This document shows, one piece after another, positions 1 through 8,765 of a DNA stretch of 43,758 nt (positions are counted from its first letter, which is position 1; each line of letters opens with the position of its first letter). The DNA lies in NCBI GenBank assembly GCA_016195265.1, contig JACPZW010000047.1, positions 1 to 43,758 on the forward strand, in the 5' to 3' direction. The position numbers and the translations under genes are program-made. The notes under the pieces were generated by a model, which saw nothing but the letters and a program-made list of their open reading frames with translations, did not search any database and was not told the origin of the DNA. This stretch comes from Acidobacteriota bacterium (lineage in GTDB: Bacteria > Acidobacteriota > Vicinamibacteria > Vicinamibacterales > CAVVIG01).

Positions 1-1627
1 AAAACAGCACGCCGGGGATCAGCGTCGGCGCCGAGATCAGCGCGGCGCTGCAGCCGGTCCCGGTCGCGCACTTGATTGGCGGCGGCGGGAAATACCACGC
101 GCGCTCCCCCGTAGTCAGGCTCACACCGTGCAGGCCGCCGGGCTTCGGCAATCGGATGTCTGACACCGGGAAGTACGCGCGGTCGCCGTCGACCGCGGCG
201 CCCCACTGGATGCCGCCCCAGATGGATCCCTCGCCGGCGTGATACTGCCAGAGTTGCGCGCCCTCTTTGTCCGGATCGATCGCGAACGCGTTCCCGGACT
301 TCTGCGCGGCGACGATGATGTCGCGGCCGTCGGGCAACGTCGTCAGCATCGGCGGCGTCCCGAGGTCGAAATCCGGTCCCGCCTTCTCGCCGCAGTTCGC
401 GCTGCCTGCGCGGCAGCCGAACACGTCGCCCGCCGTGAGCTGCTTGATCCATTTGATCGCGCCGCTCTTCATGTCGAACGCGACGATCGCATCCGCCGTC
501 GGCTGCGCGGGCGCGCTGTAGGTGTTTCCCGTCCCGGCGTAGACGAGACCGCGCTTCGCGTCGATCGTGGGCGCGGACCAGATGCCGACGCCCGACGGCC
601 CCCACAGCGTGACGCCCGCCGCGTTCTTGCCCGCGACTTGCGCCGGCGGCGCCATGAACGTCTGCCAGACCACCGCGCCGGTCTTCACGTCGATCGCGCT
701 CAGGCTGCCGCGAAACCGGCAGCACTCGTAACCCTGCTGGCCGGCCGCGGTCTCTTCCATCGACGAGACCGGAACGAACAATCGATCCTGATAGAGCGTC
801 GGCGATCCGGTGATGCGCGCGTAGGGATGCTCGTCGAGCCTGCGCGACCAGAGCTCGCGCCCGGTCGCGGCGTCCAGCGCGTAGACGTTCGCGCCGGTGT
901 CGCCGAAGTAGACCGCGTAGCCGGCGTCGCGCGCGCCGAACGCGAGCGCCGTCCGCACGCCGCTCTTCGCCGTGAACGTCCAGTAGATGCAGCCGGACTT
1001 CGCATCGAGCGAGTACACGGTCCCGTTCTGGCTGCCGACGAACACGCGCCCGCTCGCGACGGTCGGCTGCGACCACGCCGACGTCGCGTCGGGAAATCCG
1101 AACGCCCACTTGAGCGAGAGTTTGCCAACTTGATCGGGTGTCATGCCGGCCTGGCTCGCGGGTTGGAAGCGCGTATTCGCAGATGATGGCGACCAGCCGA
1201 GCCATGACGGGGACGCCGCGGGATCCGGGAGCTGGATGGACGACGTCGACGAAGTCGACGACGTCGGCAATGCCGCCGTGCAGCGACCAATTCGCGCGCC
1301 GGTGATGTCGGAGCCGAATGCTTTGCCGCTGAGATATTCGGCGACCGCGCGCCGCTGGGCGCCGCTCAAGCGTCCGCCCTGCGGACGCATCCCGCCGGCC
1401 GTCAGTGCGGCGAGGATCGCTTCGGGCGATCGCTGTTTGAGAATGTCGGGAGCAGGCGCGCGCGATCCGGTCGCGCCGTCGTGACACGAGGCGCAGTTGC
1501 TCGAGAAGATCGCCGCGCCGTCAGGAGACTGAGCGGAGACGCTCGGCTGAAAGCCTCGCGCTACGAGCAAGGCCGAGACGCCAACGAAGACGCTCGCCTG
1601 AAAAACTCGCGCTGCTCCCCGGGTCAT
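1..1627 (-). CDS. Cytochrome c / PQQ beta-propeller dehydrogenase, polyvinyl-alcohol-dehydrogenase-like (3' end beyond window)
   Basis: Read by translating the reverse strand. The frame is open from the ATG at 1627 to the left edge, about 542 residues, and no stop is seen, so the C-terminus is missing. A hydrophobic N-terminus (about residues 10-33) looks like a signal peptide. A haem motif CASCH lies at residues 45-49 in a short cytochrome c domain. Repeated propeller blades follow, with strands such as GRVFVGSQNGTVYSLDAKSG and VYALDAATGRELWS, and a vicinal Cys pair in YECCRFRG. This order, cytochrome then PQQ propeller, is known from polyvinyl-alcohol and related quinoprotein dehydrogenases. 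The expected role is periplasmic alcohol oxidation with electrons passed to the haem; the substrate cannot be told. The ATG overlaps the stop of the upstream cupin gene (ATGA), suggesting translational coupling. Confidence 0.85.
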   Translation of the reverse strand, partial: MTRGAARVFQASVFVGVSALLVARGFQPSVSAQSPDGAAIFSSNCASCHDGATGSRAPAPDILKQRSPEAILAALTAGGMRPQGGRLSGAQRRAVAEYLSGKAFGSDITGARIGRCTAALPTSSTSSTSSIQLPDPAASPSWLGWSPSSANTRFQPASQAGMTPDQVGKLSLKWAFGFPDATSAWSQPTVASGRVFVGSQNGTVYSLDAKSGCIYWTFTAKSGVRTALAFGARDAGYAVYFGDTGANVYALDAATGRELWSRRLDEHPYARITGSPTLYQDRLFVPVSSMEETAAGQQGYECCRFRGSLSAIDVKTGAVVWQTFMAPPAQVAGKNAAGVTLWGPSGVGIWSAPTIDAKRGLVYAGTGNTYSAPAQPTADAIVAFDMKSGAIKWIKQLTAGDVFGCRAGSANCGEKAGPDFDLGTPPMLTTLPDGRDIIVAAQKSGNAFAIDPDKEGAQLWQYHAGEGSIWGGIQWGAAVDGDRAYFPVSDIRLPKPGGLHGVSLTTGERAWYFPPPPIKCATGTGCSAALISAPTLIPGVLF

Positions 1628-2058
1628 TTCTTCGGCGCCGTGAGGTACTCCTTGTCCGACACTGGATCGAGCCACTTCACGTCGCCCTCGTAGATCGTGA
1701 GCTGCAGCGCGTCCTGATCCGGCGCGGCGCCGTGCCAGTGCTCGACTCCGGGGCCCGTCCACCATGGCTGGCCCGGGACGGTCTCGAGCACGGGACCGCC
1801 GCGCACCTGCGTGCGCCCCTTGCCCTCTTCGATCATGAGCAGCTGACCCCACGAGTGCGTGTGCCAGTTCGACCGGCTGCCCTTCGGAAACCGGAGGCGC
1901 GTCGTGCGAATCGCTTTCGCGTCGACCGACGCCGGCGTCCCACCCACGAAGTTGCTCTGCTGGCCGTTGACGCGCTGGCCGACGGTCCACACCATCGCGC
2001 CGACCACGACTATTGAAGTCAGAACCTTCACACGCGACGGGCCTTGTTTCGAGTTCAT
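1624..2058 (-). CDS. Exported cupin-domain protein
   Basis: 144 residues. The start at 2058 is chosen because a GGAGG box precedes it (upstream strand reads GGAGGATTGAAATG); a longer frame to 2103 would begin inside a repeat. The N-terminus has a hydrophobic stretch (VLTSIVVVGAMVWTVG) that could be a signal peptide or anchor. The rest is a single cupin barrel, with metal-ligand-type residues in NWHTHSWGQ (motif 1) and GVEHWHG (motif 2). Small cupins of this form often bind a metal and modify or sense small organic molecules; no substrate can be named. The gene lies between an unknown secreted protein and the quinoprotein dehydrogenase and overlaps the latter by 4 bases, so it is probably in the same operon. 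Confidence 0.82.
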   Translation of the reverse strand: MNSKQGPSRVKVLTSIVVVGAMVWTVGQRVNGQQSNFVGGTPASVDAKAIRTTRLRFPKGSRSNWHTHSWGQLLMIEEGKGRTQVRGGPVLETVPGQPWWTGPGVEHWHGAAPDQDALQLTIYEGDVKWLDPVSDKEYLTAPKK

Positions 2059-2079
2059 TTCAATCCTCCGAAAGAAATG

Positions 2080-2161
2080 AACCACAGAGGACACGGGGGA
2101 CACGGAGGGAAAAACTAAAGTGGTACCTTCCCACCTCCGTGCCTCTGTGTCCTCCGTGGTT
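2080..2161. repeat. Imperfect inverted repeat of the ACCACAGAGGACACGG type
   Basis: The left arm reads ACCACAGAGGACACGG and the right arm is its near reverse complement, CTGTGTCCTCCGTGGTT, about 30 bases each around a short AT-richer loop. It fills the spacer between two same-strand genes, starting about 22 bases upstream of the cupin start. When translated it gives the low-complexity peptide NHGGHRGTE in a shadow frame. It could fold as a hairpin in the message. Confidence 0.65.
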
Positions 2162-2163
2162 AA

Positions 2164-3093
2164 TTACTTCGTTACGGTAACTGTCACGTTGTCGTACGTG
2201 AAGATCGCGCCGTCGCTCGCCACCGCGCGCAAGACGTAGGTCCCCGACTCGGCGAACGTCACCTGCGTGATCCACGTGTTGTCCGGCGGCGGTTCCGGAA
2301 TGAAGTACGGCGGCGACCACGGCGAGTTGCCGTACGCGCGCGTGTCGGTCCACGTCTTCATCTGATCGGGACTGAACGTCACGTCGTTCGCCTTCCCGCG
2401 GTACACGATCCACGACAGCCGCAGGCCCGGTCCGCTCGCGGGGACGATCGCCGACGGCGCGCGATACAACGCACTTGGCGAGACCGTCGGCGCCGGCATG
2501 CCCGGCGTCGCGCCTCTCTGGCCTCGTCGCGCCGGAATGTTGTCGGGATCTTTCGCGAACGCCGTCAGCGTCAGCGGCGCGCCGACTTTCACGGTGCGCG
2601 TCTTCGTCCCTTCGACCTTCAGCTCCGGCGGGATGTTCGTCCGCAGCTCGTCGCGCAGGCTGCCGAAGTCGCCGCCGACCTCGGTCGAGATCACCTGGTT
2701 GTCGATGATGTAGTCGTTCTTCAGCGACGCGTACGCCTTCTCGACTTTTCCATGCGTCTTCAGCGTCCAGATCAGTTCCTTGTCGCCGAAGTCCTTCGGG
2801 ATCTTGACTGAGAAGAGAAACGGATTCCGCCGCGGATAGAAATGCGTCGGCTGCCCTTGATCGGGCCCGCCCGGCTCGATGTTGTTGTCGGGTCCAATCG
2901 GAATGTCAAACTCTTCCTGCCAGTTCTGATTCATGTACCCGAACACCATCGTGAGCGATCCGTCGGCTTCGGTCCGCCAGCCTTCGTACGCCGGCGACAC
3001 GACCTGCCCCCTCGAGTACGTGAACCGCGTTTGCGCGTGCGCCGCCGTGAACAGGAGAAACGCCACCAGCGCGGTGAACAGCAATCGCCTCAT
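2164..3093 (-). CDS. Secreted protein of unknown function with an Ig-like C-terminal part
   Basis: 309 residues. A clear signal peptide (MRRLLFTALVAFLLFTAAHA, cleavage near AHA-QT) shows export. The start has an AAGGAAG box about 8 bases upstream. The middle is rich in aromatic residues and Pro (FGYMNQNWQEEFDIPIGP). The C-terminal 60 residues read like a beta-sandwich (ITQVTFAESGTYVLRAVASD), a pattern seen in PKD/Ig-like folds. I do not recognise a named family. It is flanked on the same strand by a haem/copper protein upstream and the cupin and quinoprotein genes downstream, so a role near periplasmic oxidation is possible but only from context. Confidence 0.75.
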   Translation of the reverse strand: MRRLLFTALVAFLLFTAAHAQTRFTYSRGQVVSPAYEGWRTEADGSLTMVFGYMNQNWQEEFDIPIGPDNNIEPGGPDQGQPTHFYPRRNPFLFSVKIPKDFGDKELIWTLKTHGKVEKAYASLKNDYIIDNQVISTEVGGDFGSLRDELRTNIPPELKVEGTKTRTVKVGAPLTLTAFAKDPDNIPARRGQRGATPGMPAPTVSPSALYRAPSAIVPASGPGLRLSWIVYRGKANDVTFSPDQMKTWTDTRAYGNSPWSPPYFIPEPPPDNTWITQVTFAESGTYVLRAVASDGAIFTYDNVTVTVTK

Positions 3094-3172
3094 CGCCAGT
3101 TTCTTCCTTGTGAAAGCGGTTCAGAACCTGCGCCCACGAGCGGGCGCCCGTTCGCGGCCACCCGGACACGGC

Positions 3173-3208
3173 CAATTCCTAATTCTTGATTCCTAATTCT
3201 TAATTTCC
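3173..3208. repeat. ATTCCTAATTC-type short direct repeat
   Basis: Several copies of a 9-10 base unit (AATTCCTAATTC, TGATTCCTAATTC, TTAATTTCC) sit at the 3' end of the cytochrome/copper gene. The TAG stop of that gene (complement of 3193-3195) and its last codons lie inside the repeat. The same family recurs at 33094-33162. Confidence 0.6.
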
Positions 3209-4641
3209 TGCCTGCTGCCAGGCGCGGTCGACTGCGTCGGTACCGCGGTCGGAGGTGCCCAACACAACGGGCAGCCGATATCGTAGTCGTTCCGGCTCTT
3301 CAGCAGCTTCCGCCGCTTCGCCATCTCGGCCTGGAACTGCTCTTCGGTCAATGACACGGAGTAGCCGAGATCGATGAACATGTTCGCGATCGATCGCCGT
3401 CCGCCGCCCGCCCAGTTCCGCGGGTCCGCGGGATTCTTGTTCGCGGCCGTCGTGTCCAGGAAGCCGATCAGGTGCACGATCGTCCCCTTCGGCAGCAGCG
3501 GCGCCGCGTCGTCGTCGTACACGTACTGCTTCACCCAGTTGTGGTCGTAGCCCACGCAGTTGAGCGTCTGGATGTTGTGGCCCCAGATCGCTTCGAGGCA
3601 CATGCGCACGCCCGGCGCGTGCAGGTGCGGCTCGAACGTGATGTACTTCGTGTGCTCCGGCAGCACGGCGTACGAGTGGAGCTCCTGCCCGTTCTCGTTC
3701 GGCCGCACGTCGATGTCGATGCCGTTGCCCAGCCGCACGTTCGATCGCTTGTAGATCGGCTTGTAGCCCTTCGGGAAGAACTTGAACGCGAACTCCAGAT
3801 GGGCCTTCGTCTCGCGGCCGTTCGAGTGGAGATGACCCGCGCTCAGCGCGAGCGATGAATGCGCCGCGAGCAGCCGTCCGGCTTCCGGCGGGAAGATGTC
3901 CGCGTTGCGGCCGACTTCGTGAATCGGCCAGCTGCTGCCGCCTTCGTCGGCGCCGCTCGACGCGTGCTCGCCTTCGACGATGCTCGTGTACGTCATGTGG
4001 TGGAAGGCGTAGCGTCCGCCAACGGTCGTCGTCCCCTTCTCGTGGGGCACGTCGTTGACTTCCCGCACTTCGACCGCCGAGGCGTAGCGATCCTCGGTGA
4101 GTCCGGTCGGCACGAGCCCGACGTCGCCCCACCGATCGGGCCCGATGGCGGGCACGACGACGTCCTTCGACCGCAGGATCAGGTCCGGCTCGCCGATCGT
4201 CCATTTGTCCGTCGTATCGAAATGTTTCGCGGGCGGCATGTCGGCCGGGTTGCCACGCGGCGCGCCGCTGTCCGCCCACCGGGCGACCTTGCCGATCTCT
4301 TCGTCGCTCAGCGACGGGTCGTGCTTGAACTTCTGGATGCCGATGTTCTTCTCGACGAAGAACGGCGGCATGGCACCGCGCTGGCTGCGGAGCGCCGTCC
4401 GCGCTTTCATCGAGCGCGCCCACGGCCGCGCTTCTTCGTAGGTGACAAGCGACATCGGCGCGACGCCGTCGGGGTGATGGCACTCCTGGCAGCTGTGCTG
4501 GAGGATCGGCGCGATGTCTTTCGTGAACGTGACGTCGGCGGCCGGCGCGGGTGTCTGGGCGATCACGGCCGCGCTGGCCGCGATCATCGCGGACGGCAGC
4601 CCGACCGACCCCAGGACCCACAGCAGACGGTTTTTCACCAT
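3193..4641 (-). CDS. Exported c-type cytochrome with copper type II monooxygenase-like domain
   Basis: 482 residues from the ATG at 4641, which follows an AAGGAGATC ribosome site. There is a signal-like N-terminus (about residues 5-29). A haem motif CQECHH at 51-56 lies in a domain like those fused to surface oxidases. The second half has His pairs expected of peptidylglycine-monooxygenase-type copper centres: FHHM (H214, H215), GHLH (H270, H272), PHLH (H339, H341) followed by RMCLEAI (Met347), then YDHNWVKQY. In that family such residues bind two coppers and hydroxylate C-H bonds using ascorbate or another reductant; here the fused haem could supply electrons. The substrate is unknown. It heads a leftward group of exported proteins. 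The last residues (QEIKN) are encoded by an intergenic repeat. Confidence 0.75.
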   Translation of the reverse strand: MVKNRLLWVLGSVGLPSAMIAASAAVIAQTPAPAADVTFTKDIAPILQHSCQECHHPDGVAPMSLVTYEEARPWARSMKARTALRSQRGAMPPFFVEKNIGIQKFKHDPSLSDEEIGKVARWADSGAPRGNPADMPPAKHFDTTDKWTIGEPDLILRSKDVVVPAIGPDRWGDVGLVPTGLTEDRYASAVEVREVNDVPHEKGTTTVGGRYAFHHMTYTSIVEGEHASSGADEGGSSWPIHEVGRNADIFPPEAGRLLAAHSSLALSAGHLHSNGRETKAHLEFAFKFFPKGYKPIYKRSNVRLGNGIDIDVRPNENGQELHSYAVLPEHTKYITFEPHLHAPGVRMCLEAIWGHNIQTLNCVGYDHNWVKQYVYDDDAAPLLPKGTIVHLIGFLDTTAANKNPADPRNWAGGGRRSIANMFIDLGYSVSLTEEQFQAEMAKRRKLLKSRNDYDIGCPLCWAPPTAVPTQSTAPGSRQEIKN

Positions 4642-4739
4642 GACGATCTCCTTAAGTGCTACGGTGTGCCTCGTATATACACCGGGAACGGGTCGGGCGC
4701 TCAGGGTTTTTCGCAACCTTAACATGTAGGAGGGCCGCC

Positions 4740-5537
4740 ATGAACAGCCGGCGCGAGTTCCTGACGACGGTCGGCGTGGGACTGCTCGGCGCGCGAATGG
4801 GCGCGGTGCGACAGGCGGGTCAGGCGGCCGCGCCGCCGCCCGTGCGCGGGGTCAAGACGACGCCGCTCTTCAAGAGCCCGGAAGGCTATCCCAACGGGGT
4901 CGCCGCGACCCCGGAAGGACTGTGGATCGCCGAGCAGAAATCCGATGTCGCGCACCTGGTCGACTTTCACGGCAAACCGCTCAAATCGGTGAAGACCGAA
5001 TCGAAGAACACGAGCGGCCTTGGGTTCGGCGACGGGTACATCTGGATGGCCGCGAACGCGGCGCCGCAGGGAATTTTTCAGACGGACCTGGGCGCAAAGA
5101 CGGTCAGCCATCGGCAGATTCCGCTCGGTCCGCCCGAGAACGGCGGCGGCTGCCACGGCGTCGAGTACGTCGACGGCAAGCTGTGGATCGCGGCGCTGCG
5201 GCTGCGCAGCATCCTGCGCGTGGACGCGAAGACGTGGCAGCCCGAGTTCATGATTCCCTACAGCGTGCCGCGCGCGCACGGTATCGCGTGGGACGCGCGC
5301 GCCGGCGGCGCGATCTGGATGGTGACCGGCGACGAGCATGGCGCCGGCCTGATCAAATACGACGCGACAACCGGCCGCACGCTCGAGACCGCGCAGTTCG
5401 CCGAGACCGATTGCGATCCGCACGGGCTGGCGTGGCACGACGGCGTCCTCTACAGCTGCGACGCGGGGATCCATCCCGGCTGGACGGAGAACAAGAGCCC
5501 GACGCACGGATACATCTTCCGGATCGATATCGTCTAG
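4740..5537 (+). CDS. Tat-exported beta-propeller protein (YncE/SMP-30/virginiamycin-B-lyase-like fold)
   Basis: 265 residues. The start at 4740 follows TAGGAGGGCCGCC, a strong ribosome site. The N-terminus MNSRREFLTTVGVGLLG has the twin-arginine pattern S-R-R-x-F-L. The mature part shows repeated blades with G-hydrophobic-W-I/M cores: LWIAEQKS, YIWMAANA, LWIAALRL, IWMVTGDE, LYSCDAG. His and Asp residues at blade edges (GGGCHGVEY, RAHGIAWD, DCDPHGLAWHDG) are typical of propellers that bind a metal or act as lactonase-like or lyase-like enzymes. It is transcribed divergently from the cytochrome/copper gene, with 98 bases between starts that must hold both promoters. The exact reaction is not clear. 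Confidence 0.78.
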   Translation: MNSRREFLTTVGVGLLGARMGAVRQAGQAAAPPPVRGVKTTPLFKSPEGYPNGVAATPEGLWIAEQKSDVAHLVDFHGKPLKSVKTESKNTSGLGFGDGYIWMAANAAPQGIFQTDLGAKTVSHRQIPLGPPENGGGCHGVEYVDGKLWIAALRLRSILRVDAKTWQPEFMIPYSVPRAHGIAWDARAGGAIWMVTGDEHGAGLIKYDATTGRTLETAQFAETDCDPHGLAWHDGVLYSCDAGIHPGWTENKSPTHGYIFRIDIV

Positions 5538-5540
5538 GAC

Positions 5541-5592
5541 GTAGGGCGGGGTCCTTCGGACCCGCCGGAAAACCGGGTCCAAAGGACCCGGT
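5541..5592. repeat. Bipartite palindromic repeat, family A, copy 1
   Basis: Two adjacent hairpins: GGCGGGGTCC-TTC-GGACCCGCC (one extra G in the left arm) and CCGGGTCC-AAA-GGACCCGG. It begins GTAGGGCGGG, as all copies do, 4 bases after the propeller gene stop. Other copies are at 21088, 26083, 37334 and 37374. Confidence 0.8.
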
Positions 5593-5769
5593 CTCTGACC
5601 CGCCGACCCGGCTACAGCCTGCTGGCCGTGCTGCGCGCCGAATAGAACTGGCCGTGCACGGGATCTTGACGGCCGGCGGTGTCCCGTCGTGAAATCCTGA
5701 ACACCCCCAGTCGAGGGAACGCGCCGCCCGACGCGCGCGTCCTACAAGGCTCCGAGGAGTCTCAGACCG

Positions 5770-7238
5770 ATGACCCACACCGCGCCTCCCGATGGCGGGC
5801 GGCTGATCGTGCTGACCGCGCCGCTGACCGAAACCATCGACCACGCCGGCTACTTCATCCAGATGAGCATGGCGTCGCTGCCCATCTGGCTCGAGCGCCT
5901 CCTCAATGACAAGTACCCGAACTGGCGCGACGTCGAGCACGATGCCGACGGCGCCGCGAGCTACATGCCGGCGGGCGCGCGCGTCGTCGAAGCATCGCTG
6001 CTCCGCCGCTACCGGCCCGAGGACGTCGTCTGCTGCTATCCGGCGGACCTGGACAAGTTCATCGGCCCCAACACGCGCGTCGTGGGCGTGTCCACGCACA
6101 ACCCGCTCGGCGTCACGTTCGCGGCGGGCGTGTACACGTCGATCTTCGGCTCCTCGAAGCAGCCCATCAACTCGCACTACGCGCGCCAGATGTTCGCCGC
6201 GATCAAGGCGAGTCCGCATCGCGATCGCTTCAAGGTGATCGTCGGCGGGTCGGGCGGATGGCAGATCATTCAGACCGACACGTACGACGAGCTCGGCGTC
6301 GACTGCGTCGTGGAAGGCCGGAGCGAATCGACCGACGCGCTGGATCTGTTCGACAGGGCCGTGCGCGGCGAGCCGCTGCCGCGCCGCGTCGAGGTGCAGC
6401 ATCCCGCAAGCCGCGACGAGATCCTGTTCCCCGACAAGCGGACGACCTTCGGCGTCGTCGAGATGACGACCGGCTGCGGCCGCCGCTGCCAGTTCTGCCT
6501 GCCGGACCTGAACCCGCAGATCGATCTGCCCAAGGACAAGATCATGCGCGCCGTCCGCGCCAACGTGCGCGACGGCAACAGGCAGATCTCGCTGGCCACC
6601 GAAGACATGTTCATCTGGGGCCAGGTGCACACGGACACGCCGTTCTACTTTCCGAATCGCGAAGCGCTGCTCGAGCTGTACGCGGAGGTGGTCAACACGC
6701 CCGGCGTGGAGCAGCACGTCCTCAGTCATGCGACGATCGCGCCCGCCGTGGTCGATCCCGTGCTGATCGAAAAACTGTCGGCGATGCCATCTTCACGCCG
6801 CTCCACGACACGCGGATGGCGGCGCAGCAGGGCGTCACCGAGACGCGCGCGCTGACGCCGCTCCAGTGGCAGCTGATCATGAAGTGCTGGAAGATGAACC
6901 TGCGGCCCGGCCAGACCGCGTGGTGGGCGCCGATGGCGTGGCGCGTGGGCGCGCTCGGGCTGTGGGCCGCGCGCCTGCGCAAGCTGAACGGTCCGGGATT
7001 CACGTGGCCGCTGTTTATGTTCGCCAGCGCCGCGCCCGAGCGGCTCCTGGCCCAATGGGGCAAGCTCTACGCCGCGCGGCCGCTGACGATCAAGAGCCGG
7101 AAAGAGCTGCTGGCGACGATCAAGCCGCACCAGTGGCCGCACCTGCGCGCCGACACCGGAGACCTGCCCGAGGAATTCACGGCGACGTCTCCGCCGCGCA
7201 ACGGCGTCATACGCCTGACGCCACAACGCGTGGCCTGA
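5770..7238 (+). pseudogene. Radical-SAM (B12-binding-domain type) protein, broken by internal deletion and frameshift
   Basis: Two frames hold one gene. The first (5770 to about 6785, 338 residues) has an N-terminal domain like the Rossmann-type B12-binding part of such enzymes, then the radical-SAM cluster motif CGRRCQFC (C236, C240, C243), and runs to VVDPVLIEKLSAM. The second frame, about 6786 to 7238, resumes with AIFTPLHDTRMAAQQG and continues to the stop in a basic, aromatic helical tail. From family knowledge the TIM-barrel segment between LIEKLSA and the IFTPLHDTRM strand, roughly 100 residues, is absent, and the join is out of frame. The product would stop soon after the join with a nonsense tail (PSSRRSTTRGW). 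Either a real deletion or an assembly error explains this. An AGGAG box lies upstream of 5770. Confidence 0.72.
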
Positions 7239-7307
7239 GCGCGCCGCGCGGATGGCCGGCGCCAGGCCAATCCCGAATTGGCCGCATCGCCGGCCCCGAT
7301 CCGCGCG

Positions 7308-7313
7308 CACAAT
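7308..7313 (+). promoter_or_regulatory. Possible -10 element for a leaderless start
   Basis: CACAAT lies 5 bases before the ATG at 7319, which has no Shine-Dalgarno sequence. The expected transcription start would fall on or next to the ATG. No good -35 is seen at 17 bases. Confidence 0.3.
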
Positions 7314-7318
7314 CACGC

Positions 7319-8041
7319 ATGCTCGAAGGGTCGCTGGCCGAGCGCGGGTTCGTGTTCGTCCGCGCCGCTGAGATGCGCGCCGCGCTGGAAGCGGTCGGCC
7401 CATTGACCGGCTGGCCGGCGTTCGCCGCGAGCTGGAACGGCCTCGAGCTCGATCGCTACCTCGCCGAGGGACAGCGGTCGCGCAGCCGGCGGTTTGCGGT
7501 CTACACCGTCGCCGCCGACGGCTCCGCCTTGACTCGGCAACCGCATCAGCCGCACTTCCAGCACCGCGAGTACAACGCGCTGTTCGGCGGCATCGAGCGC
7601 TGGTTCGCGCCGATCGCGCCCGAGATCGGCGACGGCCCGACGCTGACGACGGTCGTGCGGTGCTGCGCGCGGGTATTCGGCGGGCTCGCGCCGGCGGTCG
7701 CCGAGTGGCGCGTCGAGGCGCATCAGTTCCGGATCGCGGCGTCCGCGGTCGCGCTCGGTCAACCGACGCCGGAAGGCGTGCATCGCGACGGCGTCGACTT
7801 CGTCCTCGTCCTGCTCGTCAACCGCGAGAACATCGTCAGCGGCGTGACGACGGTCTACGATCTCGCGGGAACGCCGCTCGGCACGTTCACCCTGACCGAG
7901 CCGTGCGATGCGACGCTCGTGGACGACAACCGCGTCGCGCACGGCGTGACGCCAGTGGCGCCGCTCGATCCGGCCCGCCCCGGCGCTCGCGACGTCCTCG
8001 TCGTGACGTTCAGAAATCAGCGCGAGGCTCAGCCCGCGTAG
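7319..8041 (+). CDS. 2-oxoglutarate/Fe(II)-dependent dioxygenase, amino-acid-hydroxylase (IDO/BsmA) type
   Basis: 240 residues. The pattern matches the 2OG-Fe dioxygenase family that includes L-isoleucine hydroxylases: QPHQPHFQHREYNALFGGI near residues 74-92, the iron facial triad H155-x-D157 in GVHRDGVDF with H208 in DDNRVAHGVTP, and an Arg for 2OG in ARDVLVVTFRN (R224). These enzymes hydroxylate free amino acids or similar small molecules in the cytoplasm, converting 2-oxoglutarate to succinate. There is no signal peptide. The ATG has no ribosome site but has a -10-like hexamer 5 bases upstream, so a leaderless message is likely. The 3' end overlaps the convergent DsrE-like gene by 13 bases. 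The natural substrate is unknown. Confidence 0.85.
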   Translation: MLEGSLAERGFVFVRAAEMRAALEAVGPLTGWPAFAASWNGLELDRYLAEGQRSRSRRFAVYTVAADGSALTRQPHQPHFQHREYNALFGGIERWFAPIAPEIGDGPTLTTVVRCCARVFGGLAPAVAEWRVEAHQFRIAASAVALGQPTPEGVHRDGVDFVLVLLVNRENIVSGVTTVYDLAGTPLGTFTLTEPCDATLVDDNRVAHGVTPVAPLDPARPGARDVLVVTFRNQREAQPA

Positions 8042-8733
8042 ATGAGCGTGTAGCCCTTTTCCTGCGCGCGCGCGACGGCGAGAACGCCCGCCGGCACGAA
8101 GCGGCTGTCGGGCACGATGTTGGCCTGGAAGTCCTTGTAGACCGCGTCCATCGTGCTGCCCGTCATTCCCGCGACTCCCTGCGCGGCGAAGCGCGTCGCC
8201 TGATCGCAGATCGCGATGTAGGTGCCCTTCTTGCGCACCGCCTCGATCGTCGTGCCGAGGTTCGGCAGCGTCAGGCCGTACGCGGACGACTGGTAGAGGT
8301 TGGTCGTCGGCGATTCCTTCGTCTTGGGATCCTTGAACTCCAGCATGTCGCCCATCGCCTTGCCGTATTTCGCCCACGCGACGTCGGTGAAGGCGAACGG
8401 CGTGGCGAAGTGACGCATGACGATCACGATCGCCAGATCCTTGTCGGTCAGGTTGTACGCGGTCTTGTGCGACGAGTACAGATTGTTCGCGAACAGGACC
8501 GCTTCGCCCGCGCCGTGCGGCGTCACCGCGTCGATGACGATGCGGTGTTTGCCAGGAAACTGATCCATCCAGTCGTCTTCCGCGTGGTGCGTCGCGCGGA
8601 ACGCGCGCGTGGCGGCGACCGCCGGCTTCCCGGTCTGCGCCTCGGCGGACGCGGCGGATCCGACGCCGAACGCGGCCACGGCGGCGCCGATGCGGGACAG
8701 GAACGAGCGGCGGGCGGACAACTCCTGCGACAT
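8029..8733 (-). CDS. Tat-exported DsrE-like protein of unknown function
   Basis: 234 residues. The start at 8733 follows AGAGGAGATC. The N-terminus (ARRSFLSRIGAAVAAFGVG) is a twin-arginine signal. The mature part has a DsrE/DsrF-type alpha/beta layout: IVIDAVTPHGAGEAVLFANNL, DLAIVIVMRH, then LPNLGTTIEAVRKKGTYIAICDQATR with one Cys. DsrE-family proteins relay sulfur through a Cys, but whether this one does is unclear. It lies 32 bases downstream of a Tat FAD oxidoreductase on the same strand, so the two are probably co-transcribed and act in the periplasm. Confidence 0.72.
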   Translation of the reverse strand: MSQELSARRSFLSRIGAAVAAFGVGSAASAEAQTGKPAVAATRAFRATHHAEDDWMDQFPGKHRIVIDAVTPHGAGEAVLFANNLYSSHKTAYNLTDKDLAIVIVMRHFATPFAFTDVAWAKYGKAMGDMLEFKDPKTKESPTTNLYQSSAYGLTLPNLGTTIEAVRKKGTYIAICDQATRFAAQGVAGMTGSTMDAVYKDFQANIVPDSRFVPAGVLAVARAQEKGYTLIYAG

Positions 8734-8765
8734 AGTGATCTCCTCTATCGATAACGGTTCTCCCA

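Noticed and set aside
3200..4621. 473-residue frame on the same strand as the cytochrome/copper gene
   Set aside because: It is Arg/Ala-rich with no motifs, while the other frame has haem and copper ligands and a ribosome site.
5541..5592. Family A palindrome as an intrinsic terminator
   Set aside because: Stems are strong but no T-run follows on either side, and copies also occur upstream of genes.
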